Source: Phoma sp. XZ068
Taxonomy: Eukaryota; Ascomycota; Dothideomycetes; Pleosporales; Didymellaceae
DNA: 64,000 nucleotides
NCBI GenBank assembly: GCA_004835665.1
Contig: RBKR01000028.1
Coordinates: forward strand, 62,001 to 126,000
Direction of reading: 5' to 3'
The notes under the pieces were generated by a model. It saw only the letters and a list, made by a program, of their open reading frames with translations. It made no database searches and had not been told where the DNA came from. Shown here piece after piece: positions 21,600 to 31,905 of this stretch. How positions within the stretch are numbered: position 1 is the stretch's first letter; the number at the start of each line of letters is the position of its first letter. Position numbers and translations under genes: made by a program.

Positions 21600-22311
21600 A
21601 TGGAAGCTATTCCAGCACCGTTAGACCTTCTCTATAACTCCTACGAGGAAGCATACGATGCTCTCAAGACGCATGGCAGACAACACGGCTACGGCTTTGT
21701 TCTTAAGCGATGTAAGCCTCACAACTCAGATGTCAAAACACGATACTATTATCACTGTGACCGATTTCGGACCTACCAGTCAAGTGCAAAAAAGTCAAGT
21801 ACAAGCACGCGTGCGACCGGATGCCCCTTCAAGCTAGTCATCTTTTAGGGTGAGGCATATCGAGCAATGGAAGCTAGAGGTTCTGGACAAGCATCACAAC
21901 CACACCCGGTCGATCAACCCCAGCGCGCACAATGTGTATCGCAAGCGTACAACGGCACAAAAGGAAGTGATCGAATTGATGACCCATGCGGGGGCGCGGC
22001 CGATGCAGATCCTCGCTGCAATCCAAAGTGAAGATCATGACACCCTGGTCACGGCCACCGACATTCGGGGCGAGAGAAAGAAGATCAGAGAGAGACATTT
22101 GGATGGAAGGAGTCCGATGGAGGCATTGCTAGACGATCTATCCACGGCAGACTGGATCTTCGCCGTTAAGAAGGACGACAACAATCGCATCCAGAACCTC
22201 TTCTTCGCCCATCAGAAGCAGGTCGAGCTTCTGCTGGCGAATCCTGATGTACTATTGATGGACTGCACATATCGAACCAACAAGTACAAACTTCCTCTGC
22301 TACATATACTA
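21600..22311 (+). pseudogene. MULE transposase, 5' part only
   Basis: ATG MEAIPAPLDLLYNSYEEAYD opens a FAR1-like zinc-binding region (RYYYHCDRFRTY...CPFKLVIF). A one-base shift in CTTTTAG (about 21848) moves the frame. It continues with QWKLEVLDKHHNHTRSINPS, a PMQILAAIQ helix, DDLSTADWIFAVKKDDNNRI and the first catalytic block LLMDCTYRTNKYKLPLLHIL. It stops abruptly at 22311, where unrelated sequence leads into a Copia relic. The second half (second Asp, Glu, SWIM-like tail) is missing. It is closely related to the copy at 62009. Confidence 0.88.
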
Positions 22312-22440
22312 GAGCGTTGTACGGCCTGAGGAAGTTGAAAGCCTCAAGTGATAGCAGTGTTATTGACTGTCTGTATCTGTAGGGCTGTATATATAGCCTA
22401 CTGGTGCGTCACACCAGTGTTTGATCATCTTATCACATGA

Positions 22441-23604
22441 CCTGGGATCCAACTGAGGATATCTCCACTTCTATGGCAGAAGGAGTTCACATCAACCCTT
22501 GTCTCCCTCGGTTTCAAAATCGTACCACATGAGGCATGCTGCCGAATAAGAAATGGTATCATTGTCTTCTTCTACGTTGACGACATCATCGTTGCGTTCG
22601 CCAAGGCGGAAGAGCAAGATGCCCAGCAAGCGATAAAGCTACTACAAGAAAAGTACACCCTCACAGGTGGGAACGAACTCCAATGGTTCCTTGGTGTGGA
22701 AGTTGTCAGAGATCGACCTAATAAACGAATCCAACTCTCCCAGGCCTCTTACATCGACAAAATCAGTCACCTGGCCGACAAGGCAGACGCTCGCCATGAC
22801 ACTCCTATGGCAATTGTTGAGCTAAAGCCTTATACGGGCATCGCTACTCCCGCAGAGATCAACAGGTATCAACGCAAGATTGGATCACTGCTCTTTGCTG
22901 CAGTCACCACGCGACCAGACATTGCCTTTGCGACCTCAAGACTCGCTCGGTTCCTCATGAATCCGGGGTTAGACCATCACGACGCCGCAGACCGCGTACT
23001 GATGTACCTCAGGAACACCCGACAGAGATCACTTCAACTTGGAGGAGGTGAATGCCTAGAAGTCACAAGCGATGCCTCCTTTGCAGACAATACACTGGAC
23101 CGAAAGAGCTCCCAAGGATACACCATTAAACTATATGGAGGACTGATCGCCTGGCGAGCAAACAAACAAGACACTGTCACCACCTCCACAACTGAAGCAG
23201 AGCTCCTAGCTCTCTCACAGGTAGCCAAAGAAGCTATGTTCACCTCCCGACTGCTTACAGAACTCGGAGTTGAACTCTCTAAGTCAGCTATCACAATACA
23301 GTGCGACAATACTCAAACCATTCAGTTAGTCACCAAGGAGATATCAAAGCTGCAGACCAAGCTTCGTCATGTGGATATCCACAACCACTGGCTTAGGCAA
23401 GAAGTATTGCGACAGACAATTGACGTCCAGTACACACCATCGGCTGAGATGCTCGCTGATGGGTTTACAAAAGCCCTACCTGCGAACAAGTGGCCAACGT
23501 TCTTGAAGCAGCTCGGCCTGATCAAAGGCACCAACCACCAACCACCACCAGACGCCCAGCTTGAGGAGATACAGGATCAGCTTGAGAAATTGTCCGTTAC
23601 ATAG
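22441..23604 (+). pseudogene. Copia retrotransposon relic: RT 3' part and RNase H
   Basis: Readable from ISPLLWQKEFTSTL, through the reverse transcriptase catalytic YVDD (VFFYVDDIIVAF) and LQWFLGVEV, to RNase H (SDASFADN...RKSSQGY, TTSTTEAELLALSQ, ADGFTKALPANKW). The frame from 22441 to 23604 is uninterrupted. Gag, protease and integrase are missing, so it is a 5'-truncated remnant. It sits between the MULE transposase fragment and the epimerase gene and ends at its own 3' LTR. Confidence 0.9.
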
Positions 23605-23666
23605 ATGACGGAAGCATAACTATTGCGTCCAGCTTAGAGCCTAAGAGTCACCAAGCTGAGGGGGTG

Positions 23667-23808
23667 TGTCAGATACAAGGATGGAGAGGCCAGAGGTCGA
23701 GATGGTGCACGGTTTGGTTACACAAAGCTCGCGTAAAAACACACAAGCATAGATTTAGGAAAAGCGGGACAAGAGGTCACGAACACAATACAAGCATTAA
23801 ATCTGACA
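23667..23808 (+). repeat. 3' LTR of the Copia relic
   Basis: A purine-rich tract (GAGGGGGTG) precedes a 142-bp segment that begins TGTCAGAT and ends ATCTGACA, an 8-bp inverted repeat typical of LTR ends. No 5' partner was found. The epimerase ATG lies 80 bp downstream. Confidence 0.7.
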
Positions 23809-23887
23809 CCCCTTCAACCCAACACAAGTAAATCCGCCGATCATCAGTCGAAAATACCATGCACGAACGATCAGCTCGAGTTCTTCG

Positions 23888-25129
23888 TTGCCTTCCCTTG
23901 CTCTTGGCTCGCCGACAAGCCAGTCAAGTCTTGAAGAAATCGAAACTGGCCAACTGAGACGGCTGGAAGACAGTGAGGATGGCTCGCTCGATTATGTTAT
24001 GATTGTTGGTGGGCTTGGGTACATTGGCTCGCACACGGCTCTCGAACTCCTTAAGGCCAAATACAACGTACTCATTATTGACAACCTTAGCAATGCTTAC
24101 GAATCTGCGCTGCTGAAAGTTCGCAAGCTTGCAAATGAGCACCACACGAGGATTGGCACGAAAATGCCTTCTCTCAAGTTTCATAAACTTGATTATCGCA
24201 GTTCACACATGCGTACGGTCCTCGGCAGGTATGCAGTGCATGACCCTTACAGCACTCGTCTGTCGCATATCACGAGTGTGATACATTTTGCGGCATACAA
24301 ATCCGTCGAGGAATCCATTTACAACCCCCTGGATTACTACCAGAACAATGTATGTGGCCTTGTCAACCTCCTCGTCTTGCTCGAAGACTTTGGAATCCAC
24401 AATTTCGTCTTCTCCTCTTCCGCAACGGTTTATGGCTCTGAGGCGGAAAAAGGCGAGCAACTACGCGAAGAGCACCTTGTCCATCACGACGAGGAGTTAG
24501 TCGACGAAGTGGGACGCAGGACGCGACTCATTTCCGGTGTCAAAGGGCTGACTTCGCCCTATGGGCGTACCAAATTCTTCTCCGAGGCCGTTCTCGCGGA
24601 TTTAGCCTACGCGAACCCGTCCTGGCGGATTACTGCGTTGCGCTACTTCAATCCCGTGGGCTCCGAATCAACAGGCCTCCTTAGAGAGGAGTCTCGGCAT
24701 AAACCGACCAACCTGTTTCCAGTCATCTCTGATGTGCTGAATGGTTCAAGGGCTGTACTACAGGTATTCGGCTCAGACTGGGAGGGCAGCGATGATGGCA
24801 CTGCGGTGCGAGATTTCATCCACGTTGTCGATCTGGCCCGCGGTCATGTTGCTGCTTTAGCCACTGCTGCGGACAGGCAGCATGCCTTCCGAGCGTACAA
24901 TCTAGGCACCGGCAAGGGCTCGACCGTGGCAGAGGTGATTAGCAACATGCAGCGAGCGTCTGGTCGCTCCATACCGGTCGAATATGTGGGGCGGCGACCT
25001 GGAGATGTGGGTTACTCCGTGGCTGCTACGACCAGGGCAGCAAGAGAGCTGAGATGGCAAACGCAGAAATCGCTGCTTGAGTGCGCGGAGGATACGTGGC
25101 GCTGCCTGGAGGGTTTAGTCGCTAGATAA
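23888..25129 (+). CDS. GAL10: UDP-glucose (UDP-galactose) 4-epimerase, GAL10/GalE family
   Basis: 413 residues, single exon, complete. It interconverts UDP-glucose and UDP-galactose in the Leloir pathway in the cytosol. An N-terminal extension of about 36 residues precedes the NAD-binding GGLGYIGSH (41-49). Then come HFAAYKSVEES, the Ser of SSSATVYG (176-183), the catalytic pair Tyr225/Lys229 in SPYGRTK, LRYFNPVG, GTAVRDFIHVVDLARGH and NLGTGKGSTV. All key residues are present, so it could be active. There is no mutarotase fusion as in yeast Gal10. It lies within the MULE-bounded region, 80 bp downstream of a Copia LTR that could supply or disrupt its promoter. An internal ATG just before VGGLG is an alternative start. 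Confidence 0.93.
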   Translation: MPSLALGSPTSQSSLEEIETGQLRRLEDSEDGSLDYVMIVGGLGYIGSHTALELLKAKYNVLIIDNLSNAYESALLKVRKLANEHHTRIGTKMPSLKFHKLDYRSSHMRTVLGRYAVHDPYSTRLSHITSVIHFAAYKSVEESIYNPLDYYQNNVCGLVNLLVLLEDFGIHNFVFSSSATVYGSEAEKGEQLREEHLVHHDEELVDEVGRRTRLISGVKGLTSPYGRTKFFSEAVLADLAYANPSWRITALRYFNPVGSESTGLLREESRHKPTNLFPVISDVLNGSRAVLQVFGSDWEGSDDGTAVRDFIHVVDLARGHVAALATAADRQHAFRAYNLGTGKGSTVAEVISNMQRASGRSIPVEYVGRRPGDVGYSVAATTRAARELRWQTQKSLLECAEDTWRCLEGLVAR

Positions 25130-26145
25130 ATTGGGTGACACAAGCCAGCATGCTGGGCGGTTGCCGAACCGTTTCAGTGCGAGCGAGCAGTAGAATATTC
25201 AGTGGCTTTTTGTTGGCTAATTTGTCCGAGTGCCTAGAATAGCAATATATTGGCTGCATTCGTTTTCCCAGAAATTTCGTGGCTGCCGTAGGATGAGGAG
25301 AGGAAGTGACGTTAGCACCACCTATAAGAAGCTCCAAAGACGGATGGTGCCATTGCGCCACGCTCGCTTCCCTCTTCCCGAAGCGGCCGAGGCGGGGTCG
25401 GGAAGCAGGCGTCTGGGAGGTCTTGTTTCTCAGGATGAAAGTGCGGCGGATCAGCGGATGCGTCGGGCTGTTCGCTAAGCCCGCCGAACTGGGCATAGCT
25501 GCGGATGGGATTTAGTGTGGCGCAGCTGCTGACTCACTTGATCCGCCCAGGAACTTCCACAAAACAAGTATTGTGCTTAATGACGTCACTATGCATTCAC
25601 CTCTTGCCTCAAAGGCCTGCCTCCTGCCCCCCATTGTCGGACGGTACGTCCACATCATCGAAATGGCAGGAAGCACCTCATATTCTCGGTATGGTGTTCC
25701 ACGCATCAGCGCTTTTAACTTATCATCTTACTAATCTACAAAGCGGCATGTATCTATACACCTCGCAGCAGCTCCAGGGAGCTACCTCCTCTCTATGGCG
25801 CGAGCCAGTCCCAGCTTCTTCAGTCACACGAACTACCACCATCCGACCAAGCATAGCTTCTCGTCGATCTCAAACCTCTATAACGCTATCACCTCAAACG
25901 CTATTCTCTCTAGACTAATACGGCAAATATTATCGACAAGCAGTTAAGACGTGACTGAAGGACAGCCGAGTAAAAGCTGGCTATAAGTGTCTGCAGCGTC
26001 TTATTAGTTGAGCAAATTTTGTGCAGAAGGAGAGCAACGTTCAGAACGTTCGGGCATGGCGCTGGCGAAAGGAACAACGGCATTAAATCTGTCTTAATTG
26101 AAACTGATGTTGGAAATCTAACTGTATGCGCCTGCTTTGCGTAGC
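25130..26145. other. 3' flank of the epimerase gene, nothing recognised
   Basis: About 1 kb with short ORFs only. It ends at a diverged MULE left terminus at 26146. Confidence 0.4.
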
Positions 26146-26610
26146 GGCTGGCGTGATCTGTCCGCCTGGTTTTGAAATTGGTGCCCCCCCAATTTCAACG
26201 TGTCAAACTCAACCTCATACAACTCCTCACCAACACGGGCTAAATTTTTTTGGTGAATATCAGAAGAGACTTCAAAGCATGTAGAATCTCGCCTATTGTT
26301 TTAACGCAACAAAATTTGCCCGCCTTGTGGCTAAATTGCGCGTGGAAATTTGTGACTTGTTCGGAGTATTTGCAAACGTTAATTCCAAATAGCTCATCAC
26401 ACCCTCACTCTTACAATTTCTTATTGAGATGAGGAAGTGATTCAGAAGAGGTTAACGTGATGCGGAGACGTGTGGATGTCGTGCTGTGGTCGCGTCAATA
26501 GATTACGCGCTAAGCTTGCTTAGGCAGTTCGTTTCCACTAGCAGTAGCGCGGGGGACAAATCTCAAAGGGGGGGACAAATCTCAGAAACGGGGGGACAAA
26601 TCACACTAGC
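26146..26610. mobile_element. small non-autonomous MULE (MITE-like)
   Basis: A diverged left end at 26146-26200 (GGCTGGCGTGATCTGTCC, then TTTTGAAATTGGTGCCCC) faces an inverted right end at 26544-26610 (GGGGACAAATCTC units). The 465-bp interior lacks a transposase. An alternative is that the two ends belong to different elements. No clear target duplication. Confidence 0.5.
26544..26610 (-). repeat. MULE right terminus R1
   Basis: On the minus strand it reads GGCTAGTGTGATTTGTCC, then two GAGATTTGTCCCC-type units, to GCGCTAC. An extra GGCTGGTGTGA lies just outside it (26611-26621). Confidence 0.8.
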
Positions 26611-27766
26611 CTCACACCAGCCAACTCTTAAAACCCCAAAGATTTGACACACGTCGTAATGGTAATACGGTGGCTTATAGGGTCTCACAGGGGTGTTGAC
26701 GCCATGCATTCCACATGTATCTAGTCATGCGAGACAGCGTAAGATTTTAGAGAAGGCAGCGTCTAACAGAGCGTGATGCGGCATACTAAGACCTCGTTCG
26801 GCAAAAATGTTCTCACCCTGGGTGACGTAGAGGACGAACTGGAGGTCTTGACAAAAGTCAAAATGCGATTCTAAGCCGGGCGCAAAACCGAGGACCTTCC
26901 CAGCCGTATGATCTGACCATGTAACATTTCCCAGTTTAAGATTGGATGAGCGGGGCAAATCCCGCGCAAAAGAGAATTCACTGTTATGCCACAGAACCTG
27001 CGACGACGACTGATTGAGAATCATCCAGTCATTCAACAAGATGACGCAGCTTCTCAAAACCTCTGCATGTCGCTGTCGCTTGCGGCGTAAACACAGGCTA
27101 CTCGGATACGCCCAGACCGGACGCTGAACCTTTCACTCATTGCCATGGAAGATTCCTTGTTTCCGCTTTTTCCCAAACATTGTTGCGTTGAGGTTGTCAC
27201 ATTCCTTTCCATTCGACATGCAGCCCGGACGCCGCAGCCGGATCTTTGTGCGACCGCTTCGCCGTGTCTTCTACAGCGCTCGTCCAGCTCCAACGAAAAC
27301 TAGCATCACGCGCTCTTTTTACCTTGAGCATACGGATGCGAATAACGCACGTATCTACTCTATTATAGAATGGTAACCTTGTCACCGTAGCCGAGCGCGA
27401 AGGGACTGTTGACTGTTATAGCAGAGCCACATTGGCTCGCGCCTGCGCTTGCTAAGCGATAAGCCCAGACCTGAGATTGTGCACCAAGATCGCCGTCTCC
27501 CTCGACCCGGCAAGACATCAACGCGACAGTCTCATGGCCTTTCACCTAGCTCATGACAAGGAAGAAAACGGCATGGAGTATACTTCCCTTATTTCATAGC
27601 CGTGTCTCCTGCGTCGCACCCCTGCACAAAGGGACCGAAGCCGACTGATACCCATTCTGTACTGGGAGCGCACTTTTCGAGCCGGCGTTTTGTGGTTTTC
27701 TTCACCCCATTGGCTCATATCTAGAGCGCACATTGGAGTGGGATATTTGGCTTGCAATGAAAAGAT
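26611..27766. other. upstream region of the SLN1 fragment
   Basis: No ORF with recognisable domains. It presumably includes the original promoter and 5' UTR of the SLN1-like gene. Confidence 0.4.
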
Positions 27767-30349
27767 ATGGTCGAGGTGCGGATACCCATCCGCGGACAGC
27801 TGGGTTGCTTGGTCTTAATAGCTACGAGCATTAGCCTGACCGTTATTGCCCTCGCGACATGGTACACAAATCGCGAGTTCGTGCTGGACGTGCGGTCAGT
27901 GGACACCGAATGCTTGTCAGCAAGGGAACAGCATACTAATGTTGGTGCGCAGGTCTGGCGCCCTTATGTTGACGGCTTCACTCAAGTCTGCCCAACTGTC
28001 ATCGAACCTCCTTCTCATGCAAATTTTTGTTAAGCAAGCCAGCATGCGCCTAACGCCACAGGTGGCCTTGGAGATGTACTACAGAGAGGAGCGTAGCACG
28101 GATGACCAGTGGAACCGTACTGCCGAGGTCTACGATGCCATATTTGCGGGAGACGAGAACAGTCGCATCGCCGTGCAGGCCCGTATCTACCATATGGAGG
28201 GATCCGATCGCATACTGTTCAACCGTACAGCCAACAGCGTGATGAACGTGACGCTGCCGTACGAAAGACCTGACGGACAACCTACGCTCATGGGGGACTA
28301 CTTGTATGGGTACATTCCGGAGCTGTATCCACGGTTCAATGTCCGCGCCATCAACCGGACTTCTGGCCATTATGATGCCGATTACCAAGGCAGGGTGATC
28401 AATAGGACCAACTCTCTTCTGTTGGGCCCGTATAGGGTCAGCGATAGCCTTACACTATTGTCGATTACCATGCCAATCGTCAACACGAACACCTCAAACC
28501 CAAGGACCATAGGCTGGCTGACAATCGTGCTAGATGCACAACTGATCAACGATGTACTAGACGCAAGGGAAGGTCTTGGAGAAAGTGGCCTCAGTCTGTT
28601 GTTCGGCCCTTACAACGTCACCAACAACTTCCCTGCTGGCTATCTGTTCGATTCACCGAATGTCGACCCTCCTAAACATGTCGAGGTACAATGCCAGGCC
28701 CCTCCAACGAAAAGAGGAGATGTACAAAGATATGTTCAACATGGCACCATGCGTAAGCCGCCGCCCTTCGACTGGTCGCAGTACCCGGCTATCCGTGAAG
28801 GCTTTACCCGTGCCACAAGTAACAGGAACAACGCTGGCAGCATGGTGTCCACCAGGAACGAGCAGAACCATCGTGTTGCTGTGGGATATGCCGTTGTGAA
28901 CAGCTCTATGGTCAATTGGATGGTTGTGGTGGAGCGTTCACACGCTGAAGTTTGGTCTCCCATCAACCGACTTCGAAGAATTATCCTGACTTGCGTGTTT
29001 GGCACTATGGCAGCCATGCTGTTAGTCACGTTGCCCATCGCCCACTACTTCAGCAAACCTGTCAGACGACTACGGGATGCCACAAGGGAAACCGTACTGC
29101 CTCACTTTTCTAAAGAGGACAATTCGAGCGACCCAACTGATGCCGAGGATGGCGCTCCGGACAAGGCACTCGCTCGCAAAAAAGGATTGTTTGGTCGAAT
29201 CGTTTATTACTGGAAAATTTTCGCAGTGCATCGTGCACAGAAGCGGGAAGCCAATAAGAGGAGGCAATTCCGCATTCCTAACAAACTCAAAGACCGCAGA
29301 CACTTTGTCCACGACGAACTCACAGATCTGACGACAACCTTTAACGAGATGACCGACGAGCTGATGATACAGTACGAAAAGCTCGAAGAAAGGGTGCAGC
29401 AGAGGACAGCCGAGCTTGAATCAAGCAAGGAGGCGGCGGAGGCGGCCAACGAGAGCAAGACTCTGTTCATTGCGAACATTTCGCACGAGCTCAAGACCCC
29501 ACTGAACGGTATCATGGGCATGTGCGCTGTCTGCATGTCGCAGGATGATCCTCAGAAGCTGAAGCAGTCCCTCGAAATCTTATATAAGAGTAGGGAATTG
29601 CTGCTAAAATTACTGACTGATCTCTTAACGTTCAGGTAACCCTCATACCAGAACATGGAGGATTGGGGAAAAGGCTGACAATGCACAGCAAAAACGAAAT
29701 GGGCCAGGCTCTAAGTCTGGACGAGAAGGAGTTCAGGCTAAGAGATATCAGCTCGCAGGTTCTCGCAATCTTCGGACAGCAAGCGAAAGAAGGCGGGATC
29801 ACCCTTTCAGTCCATTTCGAAGGTCCGTGTGATGCATGGTTATACGAAGAGGGCCAATCAACCGAGCAGAGCAACGTCAGATCATCCGGATCGGGGCCAG
29901 TTGAAGACGTGTTGCTCTACGGAGACGAACATCGGATCCTCCAGGTTGTCCTCAACTTGGTCTCGAACAGTCTCAAGTTCACCCCAGCAGGCGGCTCAGT
30001 CACTGTTGCCGTTCGGTGCACAGGAGAGATTCATGCATCTGATGTTCGAAGGGCTTCAGTTCAGTCTCGACGTAGCTCATTGCCGGATCCCAGGTCAAAC
30101 GCCAAGGTGACAGCAAACGCAAGTGGGTCGAGTTCCACGGATGCACCCAATGTGGTCAGCCTGAAAAGTCAATATCCACCTCTTGTTGCACGTCATCGAG
30201 CGCTGACACCTCCTACAGAGCAATGGCTCTCCTTCGAGTTCGAGGTGGAGGACACAGGTCCTGGCATCCCCAAGCATCTCCACAGCAATATTTTCGAGCC
30301 TTTCGTACGGGGCGATCTCGGTCTCAACAAGAAGTATGGAGGCAAATGA
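27767..30349 (+). pseudogene. SLN1: SLN1-type osmosensing hybrid histidine kinase, 3'-truncated
   Basis: SLN1 proteins are plasma-membrane osmosensors feeding the HOG pathway through a phosphorelay. Exons: 27767-27894, 27953-29635 and 29689-30349. Introns of 58 nt (GTCAGT..TACTAAT..GCAG) and 53 nt (GTAACC..GCTGAC..ACAG) restore the frame, giving 823 residues. TM1 is within residues 8-30 (IRGQLGCLVLIATSISL). A large Asn-rich extracytoplasmic domain follows, then TM2 at about 385-408, a HAMP-like linker and a coiled coil. The H box FIANISHELKTPLNGI has His near residue 554. The N box is GDEHRILQVVLNLVSNSLKF, the G1 box EDTGPGIP and the F box FEPFVRGD. The frame ends at KKYGGK, exactly where GTGLGL (G2) should follow. 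The G2 box and receiver domain (about 300-400 residues) are missing, so signalling is not expected. Confidence 0.9.
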
Positions 30350-30654
30350 TGTCGGCTACCAACTTTCTGGTAGATACAGGGCAGGAGGAGGATCCTACAG
30401 AGTTGGTAGAAGCGCGCAACATGGCTCTGGCGACGCAAGGGCTCTTTGCCTCCTGCACACCGACTATGGCTTGGAACTATCAATTTGGAAGTATGGAAGC
30501 TTTCTGTGCTGAGAGATTTGCACAGGTGGATGCTCAAAATGCACCTGCTGAGCCTGGGGATGCGTCTACGCCGCGCCCTAAGCGTGCTGCAGCGGCGGCG
30601 GCGTCAGAAGCCTGGAAAAGCCTTGAACCTCGTACGAGGCGACGGTGCGAGTAG
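30346..30654 (+). CDS. short ORF abutting the MULE right terminus, unknown
   Basis: About 102 residues from ATG 30346, overlapping the SLN1 stop as ATGA: MMSATNFLVDTGQEEDPTEL, then a middle containing TMAWNYQFGSMEAFCAERF and an Ala-rich basic tail (RPKRAAAAAASEAWKS). It ends 76 bp before the terminus R2. It resembles no family I know. It could be part of the MULE, another captured fragment, or chance. Confidence 0.3.
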   Translation: MMSATNFLVDTGQEEDPTELVEARNMALATQGLFASCTPTMAWNYQFGSMEAFCAERFAQVDAQNAPAEPGDASTPRPKRAAAAAASEAWKSLEPRTRRRCE

Positions 30655-30730
30655 ATGATAAGCCCTTCACATGTACCTACGTCTGAATGAATAGAATACT
30701 GTAATCTATCTGGTGCTAGTAACGATCTGG

Positions 30731-30796
30731 CTAGCGCAGGGGACAAATCTCAAAGGGGGACAAATCTCAAAAACGGGGGGACAAATCACGCCAGCC
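30731..30796 (-). repeat. MULE right terminus R2
   Basis: On the minus strand it reads GGCTGGCGTGATTTGTCC and two GAGATTTGTCCCC units, ending GCGCTAG. It differs from L1 (21383-21450) only by the length of one C run. The outer edge faces right, so the element's interior is to the left. Confidence 0.88.
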
Positions 30797-30895
30797 CGCT
30801 TGTAATGGCGGCTCGCTTGTAAAGTACGTTACATGCAGCTAAAAAGTTGGTTTTTCGGTGTGTTTTGGGGTGCGCAGCTCGCTTGCCGTTGACCT

Positions 30896-30925
30896 TAGCG
30901 TTGGGCACAAATCTCACTAGCCCTA
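30896..30925 (-). repeat. partial MULE terminus R3
   Basis: On the minus strand it reads GGCTAGTGAGATTTGTGCCC followed by AACGC, a single-unit version resembling the left end at 61793-61860 more than L1. A remnant about 100 bp outside R2. Confidence 0.5.
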
Positions 30926-31199
30926 GTGAAAACCACACCGGCTTGAACGCTAGCCCTCGAATCAAAACAAGCAGTAGAAGGCCAATGAGCGATCAAAGGC
31001 AAATGAACATAACTTCAGCGTGGCACGTGCCAAGTAGACTTTCTAACTGCCTTGAGGCTAGCTTCTGTCATCATCCCCCTAGCTCCCTTCCCAGGAAGTC
31101 TACTCATCAAACCGGCTTTCCAATGCTGGCACCATCGTTTTCTCTCATCTCACCCATCGACCCCATCTCCAACTACCGCTGCAGAAGGCAGCATTTACG

Positions 31200-31595
31200 A
31201 TGGGTGATCTTCCACTCCAGCGCTGGAGCAAAAGTGACTGGACCATCTTCCTTGGCAGTCAAGGCCCAGCAATACCCGAAATAATCGAATGTTTGGGCCT
31301 CTCCCACACCACGGACCGCGGCATCCCGAAATTCTCTGAGCGTGAATCACGACAACTATCCAACGAAGTGCAGAAACTGTCACAGACCCTCTCCAACGAC
31401 CTAGACGCTCTCCTTAAATCTGCATCAAATCCTGACACGCTCGACAAGGAACTTGACAGGTTGCTGAGTACCCATGGTCCTGCAATTTGGGGCGAGAATG
31501 CAGACCGCAGGCGGCTGTTGATAGCACCTGGGAACCCGAAGACCAACTATCCCAAGGAACTCTTTTACGAAGTCCCTGTAGATAAAAAAATGTAA
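31200..31595 (+). CDS. hypothetical protein (131 residues)
   Basis: ATG start, MGDLPLQRWSKSDWTIFLGS; mostly helical and polar, with LSNEVQKLSQTLSNDLDALL likely coiled. No signal peptide, membrane segment or known domain. The ATG at 31200 is preceded by a pyrimidine-rich leader. It may be an exon of the next ORF, though no splice pair I tried kept both frames. Possibly lineage-specific. Confidence 0.4.
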   Translation: MGDLPLQRWSKSDWTIFLGSQGPAIPEIIECLGLSHTTDRGIPKFSERESRQLSNEVQKLSQTLSNDLDALLKSASNPDTLDKELDRLLSTHGPAIWGENADRRRLLIAPGNPKTNYPKELFYEVPVDKKM

Positions 31596-31905
31596 GCTGG
31601 CTACTGGTGTTAGGCTTTGCTAATCAGCTGACCCTTTGTCGACTTAAAATACACCTCCATCGATGGATCTACAAGAAGGCGTACACAAATCTTCCGCCAA
31701 GGAAGCTGACAAGACAATCGGCTGCGTGTGATCTCAGAACCAATTCTGATACTAGTACTTTGCGTCTTGTAGTAGGCAGGCCTGCATCGGTAATAATGCC
31801 TCTAGCTCTTTCGTTTGCAAAACTGAAAGGCCTTCGCAGCCACTAGTGGAAATATCGCGGGCTGAAGACCTTACTGTTTCCACCACGACCCCGCCCGTAC
31901 ACGCC

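Larger units (their letters stand above)
21383..30796. mobile_element. composite region bounded by inverted MULE termini (candidate gene-carrying element)
   Basis: The outer ends at 21383-21450 and, inverted, at 30731-30796 are nearly identical (one C more in one of the C runs). The interior holds a MULE transposase 5' fragment, a Copia relic, a GAL10-like gene, a small non-autonomous MULE and a truncated SLN1 gene. I see no matching 8-11 bp target duplication (TTACGATTT left, CGCTTGTAA right). It may therefore be one element that picked up genes, or ends of separate elements now neighbours. The boundaries are seen; the unity is inference. Confidence 0.4.
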
